Origin: Chromatiales bacterium
Lineage (GTDB): Bacteria; Pseudomonadota; Gammaproteobacteria; Chromatiales; Chromatiaceae
Length of the DNA: 19,195 nt
Assembly: GCA_022360595.1 (NCBI GenBank)
Contig: JAKSCN010000170.1
Span: 1-19,195 of the forward strand
Direction of reading: 5' to 3'
The notes under the pieces were generated by a model that ran no database searches, was not told the origin of the DNA, and saw only the letters and a list, made by a program, of their open reading frames with translations. Position 1 is the first letter of the stretch; each line of letters begins with the position of its first letter. The translations under genes were made by a program, and so were the position numbers. Positions 1 to 8,706 of this stretch are shown here, in pieces.

Positions 1-1259
1 GTTTGCAGCGTTTTGATCATCGCCTTAACCAGTTGGGCATTGGGAAAGGCGTCGACAATATTCAGCGTGTAGATGCCGTTGTCGGTCAGACGTGAAAGCA
101 CCAGCTCGGCCATCTCTTGGGTGACGAGATGCGACGGAATGGCGATATCATGGAAGGCGTCGGCAACGATCACATCATACTGCTGTGTGGCCTCGCGCTG
201 TAACACCATGCGTGCATCGGCATGGTGGATGGTCATCTTATCCGTATCGACAAAGAGCTGCTCTTCGGCTATTTGGGTGACTGCCGGATCGAGCTCAGCC
301 ACCGTTACCGTTGCATTGGGGTAGAGGTGCAAGGTCGCACGGGGCAGGGTATAAGCGCCGCCTCCGATGTAGAAAAACTTCAGTTTGTCTGTCTCGGTAA
401 ACTGACTCAGGACCAGCTCATCCATCAACTGTACATAGGGAGCGGCCAGCAGACCGGGTGTGGTGCTGTGGTTGCTGCCGTGGAGCAGGTGGTCGAGCAC
501 CAGGGATTTGAGCTGGCCCGGTGGAACATCCCAGGGCTCTTCGACGACACGGATACAGAAGTATTGGCTCTCTTCCTGACAAGGGTCGAGAAAGCCATTA
601 CGCAGCCCCGTCACTATCGATAGCAGTGTCGCCACTAAAGCCAGCGCAGGGTAGATCAGCGTCCGTTTGGTTCTGATAAGCGGTACAGCCAGCAGCGCCA
701 GAATAGCGGCAGCGGTCAGCACAACGGCTCGGCTCCCAAAGCTCTGAATCAGCCAGTAACCGGTGACAAAGGTGCCGACAATACTGCCGATGGCGGCCAG
801 TGCGTGCATCATGCCGACAATGTGGCCGGTACGAGTAGAGAGGCCCAATGCCAGGGTGGTGAGTATTGGTGTTACTATCCCGAGCAGCATAGCAGGGATG
901 AAAAACAATGAAAGCACCAGCAGCAGGCTGGAACTCAGCAGACTGAGCTGGCTGGTCTGAATAGTGGGAGCAATCAGTGTCAGCAGCAGTGGAATGGCCA
1001 GGCAGGCCAGCCCGGAAAGCACCAGCGTAACACCGGCGGCAGTCTCACCGGCTCCCCGGTCGGCCCAGACACCGCCCCACCAGTTTCCCAATGAGAGGCC
1101 GGCCAGAATAACCCCGATCACCGCCGTCCAGGTGTAGAGTGAAACCCCAACATACGGGGCGATCAGCCTCCCGGCAACCACCTCCAGCACCAGCAGCAGG
1201 GCGGAGCTGAGAAATACGGTGATCGCGTAGAGCCATAGTTTTGAGGTTTTGTTATCCAT
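1..1259 (-). CDS. Membrane-fused spermidine synthase-like protein (3'-truncated by window edge)
   Basis: The frame is open from an ATG at 1259 to the left edge, giving about 419 residues without the C-terminus. The N-terminal half (roughly residues 8-210) is a run of hydrophobic helices, beginning with a segment rich in L, V and A. The C-terminal half is a Rossmann methyltransferase-like fold of the spermidine synthase type: a GGGAYTLPR glycine loop near residue 297, an acidic AELDP motif after it, HHADAR, and YDVIVADAFHD, which is where polyamine synthases carry their catalytic Asp. Known family: fused MFS/spermidine synthase proteins, whose substrates are mostly undefined, so true putrescine aminopropyltransferase activity is not assured. 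It starts 8 nt after the stop of the MFS gene and is probably the last visible gene of the operon. No clear Shine-Dalgarno sequence precedes the ATG, which fits translational coupling. Confidence 0.85.
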   Translation of the reverse strand, partial: MDNKTSKLWLYAITVFLSSALLLVLEVVAGRLIAPYVGVSLYTWTAVIGVILAGLSLGNWWGGVWADRGAGETAAGVTLVLSGLACLAIPLLLTLIAPTIQTSQLSLLSSSLLLVLSLFFIPAMLLGIVTPILTTLALGLSTRTGHIVGMMHALAAIGSIVGTFVTGYWLIQSFGSRAVVLTAAAILALLAVPLIRTKRTLIYPALALVATLLSIVTGLRNGFLDPCQEESQYFCIRVVEEPWDVPPGQLKSLVLDHLLHGSNHSTTPGLLAAPYVQLMDELVLSQFTETDKLKFFYIGGGAYTLPRATLHLYPNATVTVAELDPAVTQIAEEQLFVDTDKMTIHHADARMVLQREATQQYDVIVADAFHDIAIPSHLVTQEMAELVLSRLTDNGIYTLNIVDAFPNAQLVKAMIKTLQ

Positions 1260-1267
1260 TGAGGTGG

Positions 1268-2500
1268 TTAGGCGTATCTGGCCTTAGAGGCTGTTTTCGG
1301 TAGCAGTGAGCTTAGCGCAACTGCCAGGGCAGTACACCCCCCAGCGAGCAGGAAACCGCCGGCAAAGCTGTTTTGGTACTCCGCCATCATGCCCGCCAGC
1401 GCCGGGCCGGTAATCTGGCCAAAACTGAAGAACAGCGTCACTAACCCCAGTGCAGTGACCGCCTTCTGAGTGCCGAGGTGATCGGCGATGGTGGCGGTGA
1501 TAATTGGCGGAACGCTCCAGACACAGAGTCCGAACAGCAGAATCGAAAGATAGAGATAACTGCTCTCCTTGGAGAGGGCGACCAGGAGATAGGCGCAGGT
1601 CTGTAAGCTGAAGACCAGCATCAAGGTCTTTCGGCGGCCGATATAGTCCGAAAGCGTGCCGAAGAGTGGACCGGAGAGCAGACTGATAATGCCGATCCAC
1701 AACCAGAACTGCCCGGCGGTCTGCTCATTCATGTGATAGTCTTCGATCAGACTGGTGACGATGAAGGTGGCGTAGATGACGTAGGTGAAGCCGAAAAGAA
1801 AGTAGATGGCGCCTATGTGCAGAATTGTCTGTTTAAGTGAAACGGTGATGTTGGGTTGTTGATGCTGCTTGCCATTCCCCGCCTTCACCATGGTCAGGCC
1901 CTTATCAGCGGGGGAGTTGCGCAATATTGTTACGGCAATCAGCGCCGTGATAAGGGCGATAATAAAAAAGATCAGCCAGCTATAGCGCCAGCCCTCGTTG
2001 CCCTGTGAGAGATTGAGGGCAGGAACAAGCGCACCCGAGAGAATGATCCCCAAACTGTTGCCGATCAGCAGTGTTCCCGCGGCTTGCCCCCTTTTGCTGC
2101 TGTCGAACCAGTGGGTGATCAGCCCCATGATGGGAATATTGGCCAGCCCACTACCGATGCCGAGTAGCAGTAGCGCGCTGGCGACCGATAGAAACCCGAT
2201 ACTGAAACCCACCGCACTCATGGCACAGGCAACAATCAACACGCCAACGGTAATCAGTGCTCTAAAACCGAAACGGGCGGTGAGCTTTCCGGCAATGAGC
2301 ACAGCCAGCAGATAACCGACAAAGTTGACGGCACTGATGATGCCCATCTGCCCGTAGTTGAGTTCAAGTGCACTGCTCATGGCGGGTAACAGCATACCCA
2401 GCGCAAAACGCCCCAGCCCCAGGGCGGAGAGCAGGATCAATATGCCTGTGCCGACAATCAGCCAGGCATAGTGCAGACGGGGTGGGGTGTTACTGCTCAT
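1268..2500 (-). CDS. MFS transporter, YbfB/YjiJ-like
   Basis: The protein has 410 residues, normal for a 12-helix major facilitator. The first helix carries LGLGRFALGMLLPAM, the type of motif seen in YbfB/YjiJ-like transporters. Motif-A-like loops occur after helix 2 (GKLTARFGFR) and after helix 8 (GTLSDYIGRRKTLM). A hydrophilic linker around residues 200-220 (rich in K, G, N, Q) separates the two six-helix bundles. It is an inner-membrane secondary transporter; the substrate cannot be read from the sequence. It lies 29 nt downstream of the outer-membrane protein gene and 8 nt upstream of the spermidine-synthase-like gene, so it is probably cotranscribed with both. An oxalate/formate-type transporter is a less likely alternative. 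Confidence 0.87.
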   Translation of the reverse strand: MSSNTPPRLHYAWLIVGTGILILLSALGLGRFALGMLLPAMSSALELNYGQMGIISAVNFVGYLLAVLIAGKLTARFGFRALITVGVLIVACAMSAVGFSIGFLSVASALLLLGIGSGLANIPIMGLITHWFDSSKRGQAAGTLLIGNSLGIILSGALVPALNLSQGNEGWRYSWLIFFIIALITALIAVTILRNSPADKGLTMVKAGNGKQHQQPNITVSLKQTILHIGAIYFLFGFTYVIYATFIVTSLIEDYHMNEQTAGQFWLWIGIISLLSGPLFGTLSDYIGRRKTLMLVFSLQTCAYLLVALSKESSYLYLSILLFGLCVWSVPPIITATIADHLGTQKAVTALGLVTLFFSFGQITGPALAGMMAEYQNSFAGGFLLAGGCTALAVALSSLLPKTASKARYA

Positions 2501-2529
2501 CTCATCTATTAGGGTTCTACCAGAGCGCC

Positions 2530-3723
2530 CTAAAAGAAGTACTCAGCCTGGAGCTTCACGTAATCATCGTTACGGATACTATGGGCTACATCTGTCGGGT
2601 CGTCGCTGGAGAAGATCCCCGCATCCAGGCTTACTTTCCAGTTATCGCCAAAACGTCTGCTCGCTTCGACCAGAAAGCTCTTGCTTTGGGTATCCAGATC
2701 GTAACCGGCGCCAGCCAAAAATTCCGTGCTGGCAGCATCGTTAAGGGTGATGCGGGTGCCGACAAAGAGATCATTTTGAAAGGTGGTGAGGCCCGGGTCA
2801 TCGCGCTCATCCCAGCCGTACTCCATCAACAGCCCGAGATCGACTGCTGAATCACTCACCCCCACCAGGGTGTATTCGAAGCCGGCCTGAGCAGCCCAAT
2901 ACTCTTCAGATTTGCTATCGCGCCTGATCGCCTCCAGCTTCCAGAGCCAGCTCTCGATAGTGGCCTGCAGATCAAGGCCATACTGGGTGATCTGGGGGTA
3001 GAAGGGGCTTAGTACTGTCTCACCCGATGACCTGGTTACCGGTCTCAGTTGTGGATCGCGACTGGTGCCTCTGAACCAGTAGAGGCCAATATCGTACACA
3101 TCAAAGGTGTGGCTCCAGCGCAAGGCGAGATCAACGTGCTTCTCCTCGGCGGCGGACTCATACTCTGCCAGGTCTGTATCGACAACCAGACCGCCCCTAA
3201 AGCGACCATCAACACCAGGAAAGGTGCGCTCCCGAAAACCGGGCAGCACAAAGAGGTCGATAATTCCCCAATCCTTAACCAGCGATAGGTTGACCATCGG
3301 TTGGCCGAGCTTCTCCTCCGCATCGATAGCCTCAACGGCATCGGTCTGGTTGATAATATCCACCAGGTGCTGAAATTCGGTGACGCCCCAGAAGACGGTG
3401 CGGATACCGGTTCTCAGCTCCCAATCATCGCCGACATGTATCCAGCTCAGCTCACGAATATCGGCGTGGGTGCGTTCGCTGTCGCGTTGATCAAGGCGCA
3501 GAAAGGGGACAAAGCTGAACAGGTTGTTCTGGCTCTCATCGGACCACTGAAACTCCGGCTCGATAATGCCCGACAGTGCGGTTGAACCGTGCTGGCCGGG
3601 GAAGCTGGGGTCTTGCAGAAAGTAACGCGCCTCCAACCCCACCTTACCGCTTATCGATAGGTTGCTTTCCGCAACAGCCGGTAGCGCCAATACTAAACTT
3701 AACAGGGGGAGGAGGCGTCTCAT
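2530..3723 (-). CDS. Outer-membrane beta-barrel protein of the RND/LolA-like operon
   Basis: The protein has 397 residues. The first 18 or so form a Sec signal peptide (MRRLLPLLSLVLALPAVA, cleavage expected after AVA). The mature chain alternates polar and aromatic or hydrophobic residues, is rich in W, Y, F, D and E, and ends in ...QAEYFF. A terminal Phe is the classical BAM-recognised signature of outer-membrane barrels. The gene begins 1 nt after the stop of the LolA-like gene and lacks a strong Shine-Dalgarno sequence, consistent with coupled translation. By position it is the outer-membrane partner of the exporter and the periplasmic protein encoded just upstream. It resembles the uncharacterised OM proteins often found next to MMPL-type RND and LolA-like genes in gammaproteobacteria; the cargo is unknown. 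Confidence 0.8.
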   Translation of the reverse strand: MRRLLPLLSLVLALPAVAESNLSISGKVGLEARYFLQDPSFPGQHGSTALSGIIEPEFQWSDESQNNLFSFVPFLRLDQRDSERTHADIRELSWIHVGDDWELRTGIRTVFWGVTEFQHLVDIINQTDAVEAIDAEEKLGQPMVNLSLVKDWGIIDLFVLPGFRERTFPGVDGRFRGGLVVDTDLAEYESAAEEKHVDLALRWSHTFDVYDIGLYWFRGTSRDPQLRPVTRSSGETVLSPFYPQITQYGLDLQATIESWLWKLEAIRRDSKSEEYWAAQAGFEYTLVGVSDSAVDLGLLMEYGWDERDDPGLTTFQNDLFVGTRITLNDAASTEFLAGAGYDLDTQSKSFLVEASRRFGDNWKVSLDAGIFSSDDPTDVAHSIRNDDYVKLQAEYFF

Positions 3724-3724
3724 C

Positions 3725-4525
3725 TTAGCGGGCCCGTTTCAGCGTGTTTTTGTTGAAGTCTTTTTCCGACAGGCCTGTGGCGAAACGGTAGTTGTTCCAC
3801 AGCAGGCGTGTGCTTTTGCCCGTTTGATGATTCTCCATATTCATCTCATCCGCCCGCCAGTGCTTATCAAGATACTGTTTGTAGTCCTTGTAGGTGAGCG
3901 TTTTTAACAGGCTGTTTTTACGGTCATAGAACTCCACCTTCTCCGGGCGGTAGGTCTCTTTGTCCGTCCAGACGATGCGTCGGGTGTAGCCGGAGTACTT
4001 ATCCACGGGATACTGCTCTACGCGGAAGCAGTCACGGCCATTGACCGTTTCATCACCCATGTATTTATAGTTGTACTTCTCTATCTCAAAGGAGGTGAGA
4101 TCTTCATAGGCAAATTCAGAGCCCATGAAGGGGCCCGATTTATTGCGCGAGGCGATACGTTTAACCCGCTTCAGGGCCGGTAGATAGAGCCACTGGTCAT
4201 CAGCGCCAATCGGGTGAGAGAAGCTGAGAAAGGCGGTGCCTTTCACATCCCTGGGGTGATCGAAGATACTCAAGCTCTTATCGCCGTCGTTCTCCATCTC
4301 CAACGATCTCAGGCGTATCTCGCGCACACTCTCTTGACCTTGCCGGTTGCGCAAAATCATCTTCATGTCGGCTTGCATGTCACCCCAGCCGAGATCGCTG
4401 GCTTTGGTCTCTTTGGAGATTGTCAGCCCTCTCTCTTCGGCTGTTTCGGCGAAGCCGGTTGTACCAAGGGTAAGCAGAGCGATGCCAAGCAGGGCTCTGT
4501 GCAGTGTCGGTTTCATAGCGTACAT
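3725..4525 (-). CDS. Periplasmic LolA-like (outer membrane lipoprotein-sorting type) protein
   Basis: The product is 266 residues from the preferred start. Three in-frame ATGs are available (4540, 4525, 4516). The one at 4525 is chosen because AGGGA (minus-strand sense of 4533-4537) sits 7 nt upstream; the ATG at 4540 overlaps the RND stop as ATGA but has no Shine-Dalgarno sequence. A signal peptide follows (LLGIALLTLGTTGFA). The mature chain matches the LolA-like family seen next to MMPL exporters, with DDQWLYLPALKRVKRI, FMGSEFAYEDL and a Y/W-rich beta-sheet body. Such proteins have a half-barrel thought to hold a lipid or lipoprotein acyl chain. No lipobox is present, so it should be soluble in the periplasm and link the inner-membrane RND protein with the OM barrel protein encoded next. 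Confidence 0.85.
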   Translation of the reverse strand: MYAMKPTLHRALLGIALLTLGTTGFAETAEERGLTISKETKASDLGWGDMQADMKMILRNRQGQESVREIRLRSLEMENDGDKSLSIFDHPRDVKGTAFLSFSHPIGADDQWLYLPALKRVKRIASRNKSGPFMGSEFAYEDLTSFEIEKYNYKYMGDETVNGRDCFRVEQYPVDKYSGYTRRIVWTDKETYRPEKVEFYDRKNSLLKTLTYKDYKQYLDKHWRADEMNMENHQTGKSTRLLWNNYRFATGLSEKDFNKNTLKRAR

Positions 4526-4536
4526 GATCTGTTCCC

Positions 4537-6828
4537 TCATGTTCTGTCTGATGATGTGTCCAATTTCATAAGGAGTGGCGGCAGGAATAGAAAGTCGACC
4601 GCCAGTGCAATCAAAATGGTGAGGCCGGTAAGCAGTCCCATATCGGCGTTCACCTTAAAGGTCGATTGTGCCAGCACCATGAAGCCACTCACCAGTACCA
4701 GGGTGGTAATCCAAAGTGCACGGCCAACGCTGCCGAAGGCGTATTTGACGGCGGCAACACTGTCGGAGTCACGATCGCGACGGGCGTGCAGATATTTGCT
4801 CAGAAAGTGCACCGTGTCGTCGACGATGATCCCCAAGGCCATACCGGCGACTACCGAGAGGGCCAGACCGACCTGGCCGTCGAGGAAATACCAGAGACCA
4901 AAACCGATCGCCGCAGGCGCCAGATTGGGCAGCAGACTAATAGCGCCAAACTTGACCGAACGCAGCGCAATACCCAGCAGCGCTGAAATCAGAATCAACG
5001 CCGTGGTGGTGCCGGTCAGCATGCTCTTGATGTTGCGTTGACCGATGTGGGCAAACATCAGTGCCGGGCTGGCGGTCTGTACTTCATACTGTGGTGCATT
5101 GGTACTAAACCAGTTGAGAATCTTACGCTCCAGCTCGATCTGCTCATTACTGGTCAGGTTGTCAAAGGTGCCGACCACGCGGGTTGAGGATTTATCGACA
5201 TTGAGCTGGTTGTTCAGATCCAGCCCATAGGGGAGCGACATCTCATAGAGCAGCAGATACTGGGCCGAGAGCTCCTGGCTGTCCGGCAGTTTATACCACG
5301 CCTGCTCATCCGCGTGCATATTGCGGTTCAGGCGCTTGATGGTATCGGTGATGGTGTTGACGTGGTCGGTTTCCGGCAGGCTACGCAGCCAACTGCTGAA
5401 CTCTCCCAAGGTCTTAAGAAAAGCAGGGTCGTTGACGCCGCTCGATTTACCACTGTCGACGGAGATCTCAATCGTGGTCATGCCGGAGAGATTCTCTTGC
5501 ATATAGTCGGTGGCCTGGCGGAAGGGCACCGACGTGTCGAAGTACTTCACAAAGTCATCGTTGGTGATGTTCATCGGTGCGAAGCTGATCATGGTGACCA
5601 TGATGATGGCTGTCAACGGCAGTAGCTGAGAACGGCGGCTGATGACGAATTTTGCAAAACCCATCATGCGGTCCTTGGTCTCGTGCTCAACCGGTTTGAC
5701 ATGCAGCGGCAACAGGGTGAGCAGTGCCGGGAATACCGTTACCGAAAAGAGGAAGGCGAGCATCACGCCCATGGCGACCATATTGCCGAGATCCCTGAAC
5801 GGTGGTGAATCAGAGAAGTTCATGCTCAGGAAACCGACGGCGGTGGTGATGCTGGTCAGAAAGATCGGCTGCAGATTGATCCGCAGGCTATCCACGATGG
5901 CCTTCTTCTTCTCCACACCGTGGCGCATCTCGTAGAACATGGTGGTCAAGATATGGATGCAATCTGCCACCGCTAACGTCAGAACCATGATAGGGGTGCC
6001 CGCCGATGGCCCAGTCAGAAAGAAACCGGTCCAGCCGGCCAACCCCATGGTTGCTGCGATAGTGAAGGCGATCACCAATACGGTTGAGATAGTCCCGGTA
6101 AAGGTGCGCAGCAGAAAACTGATGGCCACAATGACCACGCCAAACATAATTGGCACCAGGGTAGCGTTATCGTTCAGCGAGGCTTCGGCAAAGGTGTTGT
6201 TCATCGCCACCATGCCTGAAAGATGAAAACTAAAGTTAGGGTGTTTCTCCTCAAACGCCTGTTTGATCTCGCGGACCTTCTGCATCACCTCCGGCACTTC
6301 CACCACGGTGTTGATGCCCGGTAGCTGAACAGTGATGTTGACCACTGAGACGTGTCCCTGGGGAGAGATCAGCTTATGGACCAGCAGGGGCTCGTTGGTG
6401 GCGATCTCCTTTATGCGAATCAGATCCTCATCGCTCAGCTCCAGCGGCTCCAGGGCCAGATCTTCAACAATCAGGTCATCGCCTTCGGCGTAGGTGTGTT
6501 GATAGTTGGTGATCGAGTCGACCCGGGTGGAGTAGGGAACCTGCCAGGCTTCGTCGGTCAGTTCACGAATTGCCTCCAGGTTCTCACGGGTGAAGACCTC
6601 GCCGCTGCGGGGCACCAGTATGAGCGCCACATTGTCACTCTTACTATAGATTTTCTGCATCGCTTCATAAGCGCTGAGCTGTGGGTTTTCATTGCTGAAG
6701 AAGACCCGGTAATCACTCTTGAAAACCAGTTTTTGCGCCCCGGCTGCACTGAGCAGTACAAAGACTATGGTCAGCAAAATCGTGATAATAGGGCGCTGAA
6801 CGGCGAAACTGATGAACTTTTCTCTCAT
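4537..6828 (-). CDS. MMPL/RND-superfamily exporter (Patched-like)
   Basis: The protein has 763 residues, the single-protomer size of MMPL/HpnN-type RND proteins and shorter than AcrB-type pumps (about 1,000). Layout: TM1 at about 12-32, a large periplasmic loop to about 222, TM2-6 (about 225-375), TM7 near 402-418, a second periplasmic loop to about 610, then TM8-12. The two repeats carry matching charged motifs: D289-C-I-H292 in TM4 and D671-T-V-H674 in TM10, a likely proton relay. It acts in the inner membrane, probably moving a lipid or hydrophobic compound toward the LolA-like protein encoded next, whose reading frame overlaps its stop (ATGA). AGGGA lies 10 nt upstream of the ATG. The gene follows the TetR-type regulator by 21 nt. 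The substrate is not determinable here. Confidence 0.9.
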   Translation of the reverse strand: MREKFISFAVQRPIITILLTIVFVLLSAAGAQKLVFKSDYRVFFSNENPQLSAYEAMQKIYSKSDNVALILVPRSGEVFTRENLEAIRELTDEAWQVPYSTRVDSITNYQHTYAEGDDLIVEDLALEPLELSDEDLIRIKEIATNEPLLVHKLISPQGHVSVVNITVQLPGINTVVEVPEVMQKVREIKQAFEEKHPNFSFHLSGMVAMNNTFAEASLNDNATLVPIMFGVVIVAISFLLRTFTGTISTVLVIAFTIAATMGLAGWTGFFLTGPSAGTPIMVLTLAVADCIHILTTMFYEMRHGVEKKKAIVDSLRINLQPIFLTSITTAVGFLSMNFSDSPPFRDLGNMVAMGVMLAFLFSVTVFPALLTLLPLHVKPVEHETKDRMMGFAKFVISRRSQLLPLTAIIMVTMISFAPMNITNDDFVKYFDTSVPFRQATDYMQENLSGMTTIEISVDSGKSSGVNDPAFLKTLGEFSSWLRSLPETDHVNTITDTIKRLNRNMHADEQAWYKLPDSQELSAQYLLLYEMSLPYGLDLNNQLNVDKSSTRVVGTFDNLTSNEQIELERKILNWFSTNAPQYEVQTASPALMFAHIGQRNIKSMLTGTTTALILISALLGIALRSVKFGAISLLPNLAPAAIGFGLWYFLDGQVGLALSVVAGMALGIIVDDTVHFLSKYLHARRDRDSDSVAAVKYAFGSVGRALWITTLVLVSGFMVLAQSTFKVNADMGLLTGLTILIALAVDFLFLPPLLMKLDTSSDRT

Positions 6829-6849
6829 GATGTTTTATTCCCTGGCGGC

Positions 6850-7593
6850 TTATGTGACAGCGAGTGCCTTGAGTTGTCGTAGCTCCGAATTAAAAATTTC
6901 TCTATTAATACGTTCGATGGAATGCTGGTAGTTGTAGTCCTTGGAAAAGGGGTGCCAACCAAGGCCATCCAGCACAATATTGGCATTATTGAGTAGCTGA
7001 TCCTGCAGCGCTTTCTTGGCGCGGTACTCGCAATGGGCTATTTCACCTGTGAGCAGTGCAATCGTGCCAAACCCCATTGCCCAGATTGTGAAGGCGATCT
7101 GTTCACTATCCAGATTGTTGGGGTTGATAAGCTCTTGCTGGGCGAAAGCCTCATCAACGATGCTGACGATGGGGCTCAACAACTTAGTCTCAAGTTGCTG
7201 ATACTCCTCAATCCTCTTTTCCGACAACTTTTCGCCGAAAACCGGCGTAATGGTAGAGACTGCCAAGAGGAACTGGACAGGTTTTAATTGCGAATAGACC
7301 AAATACGCCTGACCTTGAGCCAGCATGCGTTCGCGGGTTGAGCCCGAGAAGTGAGTGGCGCGCTCAAACAGATCGGCCAACGCCTTCAACCCACTGTTGC
7401 AGACGGCAGCCAGCAGGTCTTCTTTGCCACAGAAATGGTTGTAGATGGTCCCCTTGGAATAGGGAACCTGAGTCACCAGCTTATCAATAGTCAGCGCTGC
7501 CACGCCTTGCTCCCCGATAATCCGCAAGGCAGCATCAATCAGCTCATTCTCGCGTTCGAGAAAATCTTTTTTGTCGATATTTCTGGGGCTCAT
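6850..7593 (-). CDS. TetR/AcrR-family transcriptional regulator
   Basis: The protein has 247 residues. The N-terminal helix-turn-helix spans about residues 14-62, with the typical AALRIIGEQGVAALTIDKL followed by YSKGTIYNHFCGKEDLL (recognition helix and the Y-x-HF signature). The rest is an all-helical ligand-binding domain without obvious relatives; residues 205-247 form an unusually long polar tail. It is the first gene of the operon and ends 21 nt before the exporter gene. A perfect 6-1-6 inverted repeat sits just upstream of its ATG, so autorepression of the whole operon, relieved by a ligand related to the transported compound, is the simplest model (inference). No strong Shine-Dalgarno sequence is visible before the ATG, and no other Met occurs in the first 100 residues. 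Confidence 0.9.
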   Translation of the reverse strand: MSPRNIDKKDFLERENELIDAALRIIGEQGVAALTIDKLVTQVPYSKGTIYNHFCGKEDLLAAVCNSGLKALADLFERATHFSGSTRERMLAQGQAYLVYSQLKPVQFLLAVSTITPVFGEKLSEKRIEEYQQLETKLLSPIVSIVDEAFAQQELINPNNLDSEQIAFTIWAMGFGTIALLTGEIAHCEYRAKKALQDQLLNNANIVLDGLGWHPFSKDYNYQHSIERINREIFNSELRQLKALAVT

Positions 7594-7599
7594 GGGTAT

Positions 7600-7618
7600 A
7601 AATGACGAATCGTCAGTT
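7600..7618. promoter_or_regulatory. Candidate TetR operator palindrome
   Basis: TGACGAATCGTCA at 7603-7615 is a perfect inverted repeat (TGACGA, one central base, TCGTCA). The symmetry extends to 7600-7618 with one mismatched pair (7602/7616). It lies 10 bp from the regulator's start codon and its size and symmetry suit a TetR dimer. Binding is inferred. Confidence 0.6.
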
Positions 7619-8036
7619 TAGATCTGCCGATCATAAAGGCGAGGTGAGAGGCTTGTCAATATGGGAATTTAAGTAAGGCTATCGTGTTTGAGATGAACCG
7701 CCACATCCTCATGATTTGGGGACGGAAAGAGCAAACCATCTGATCACTCCCCTTAAAAGGAGAAGAGGTAAAAAAATCCAGAAACCTCGCATCGACGCTA
7801 AATCAGAAAAATGTCCTTGTTTCAACGGTGCTGTCAAACTCAATCACAGATACCTGCCATCCTTATGCCCTATAATGGCTGAAGAGCCTCAGGTCACGCC
7901 TTGCCCAGATGAGTAAAAATGTAGAAGGCCCAGTGAAGCAATTAGAATATTCCAAAGAAAGTAAAAAGTACTTAATTGGGTAAACAAACGCTACCCGGTA
8001 CTGAGCAATATGTCATGCGTTGAAAAAGAAGCTTTG
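7619..8036. other. Intergenic region with no convincing gene
   Basis: This stretch separates the divergent regulator and GyrI-like genes. The longest open frames here have low-complexity, charged products that do not resemble known proteins. A 24-codon frame (7909-7983, ATG to TAA) reads like coding sequence and is followed in frame, after the TAA, by TNATRY, so it may be a decayed N-terminus; it is too short to call. No tRNA, clear terminator or operator was found. Confidence 0.5.
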
Positions 8037-8648
8037 ATGAAAAAAATAGACCTCAAAAAAGAACTTAAACATCTTTACAAGCCCTCAACGAAACACGTAG
8101 CGCTTGTTGAGGTGCCACGACTGAACTACCTCATGATTGATGGCGAGGGAGATCCAAATAGATCTCAGCTATTCCAGGATGCCATCGATGTTTTGTATCC
8201 GCTCTCCTACACATTAAAGTTTATGGTTAAAAAGGGAGAGTTAGGCATAGACTATGGTGTATTACCCTTAGAAGGGCTGTGGTGGGCAGACGATATGTCA
8301 TCATTCAGTGTGGAGAAAAAGGAGGAGTGGAAATGGACGCTTATGATTATGCAGCCCGAATTTATTACCCAGGTAATGGTTGATGAAGCCATTGAGCAAG
8401 TAAGAGCCAAGAAAAACCCTGTATCTCTGCCGCGGGTAAGGTTTGAATCATTTGAAGAGGGAAAGGCCGCGCAGATCATGCATATAGGGCCCTTTTCGGA
8501 GGAGGGGCCCACAATAGAAAAGGTGCATGCCTATATTGAAGAAAATGGTAGCCAAAGGAGAGGGAAACACCATGAAATTTATCTCAGTGATATCAGGCGT
8601 GCTGCCCCCGACAAGTGGAAGACTGTTATAAGACAACCAATGTCATGA
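8037..8648 (+). CDS. GyrI-like small-molecule-binding domain protein
   Basis: The product is 203 residues from the ATG at 8037; an upstream in-frame ATG at 8010 adds only nine residues not typical of the family. The pattern matches GyrI-like (SHOCT/AraC-effector type) proteins: an N-terminal KKELKHLY..K segment, YLMIDGEGDPN in the first strand, GVLPLEGLWW and the C-terminal KHHEIYLSDIRR followed by RQPM. That C-terminal segment is highly characteristic of the cytoplasmic, stand-alone GyrI-like family. Such domains bind amphipathic or cationic small molecules and are often linked to drug tolerance or used as ligand sensors, but no specific ligand is evident. The gene seems monocistronic or forms a pair with the 130-aa gene 58 nt downstream. 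Confidence 0.88.
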   Translation: MKKIDLKKELKHLYKPSTKHVALVEVPRLNYLMIDGEGDPNRSQLFQDAIDVLYPLSYTLKFMVKKGELGIDYGVLPLEGLWWADDMSSFSVEKKEEWKWTLMIMQPEFITQVMVDEAIEQVRAKKNPVSLPRVRFESFEEGKAAQIMHIGPFSEEGPTIEKVHAYIEENGSQRRGKHHEIYLSDIRRAAPDKWKTVIRQPMS

Positions 8649-8706
8649 ATGTATAACGTGTTTATGAGTCTTTTTGTTGCCCCATCTACCCGATTGTTTG
8701 AAAGCC

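Noticed and set aside
222..623. Plus-strand open frame of 133 codons
   Set aside because: It lies antisense to the well-supported spermidine-synthase-like gene and has no recognisable protein features.
4214..5041. Plus-strand open frame of 275 codons
   Set aside because: It lies antisense across the junction of the LolA-like and RND genes; its product is compositionally odd and has no domain.
7716..7916. 66-codon open frame in the gap before the GyrI-like gene
   Set aside because: It lacks a Shine-Dalgarno sequence and its product is charged, low-complexity sequence with no family resemblance.
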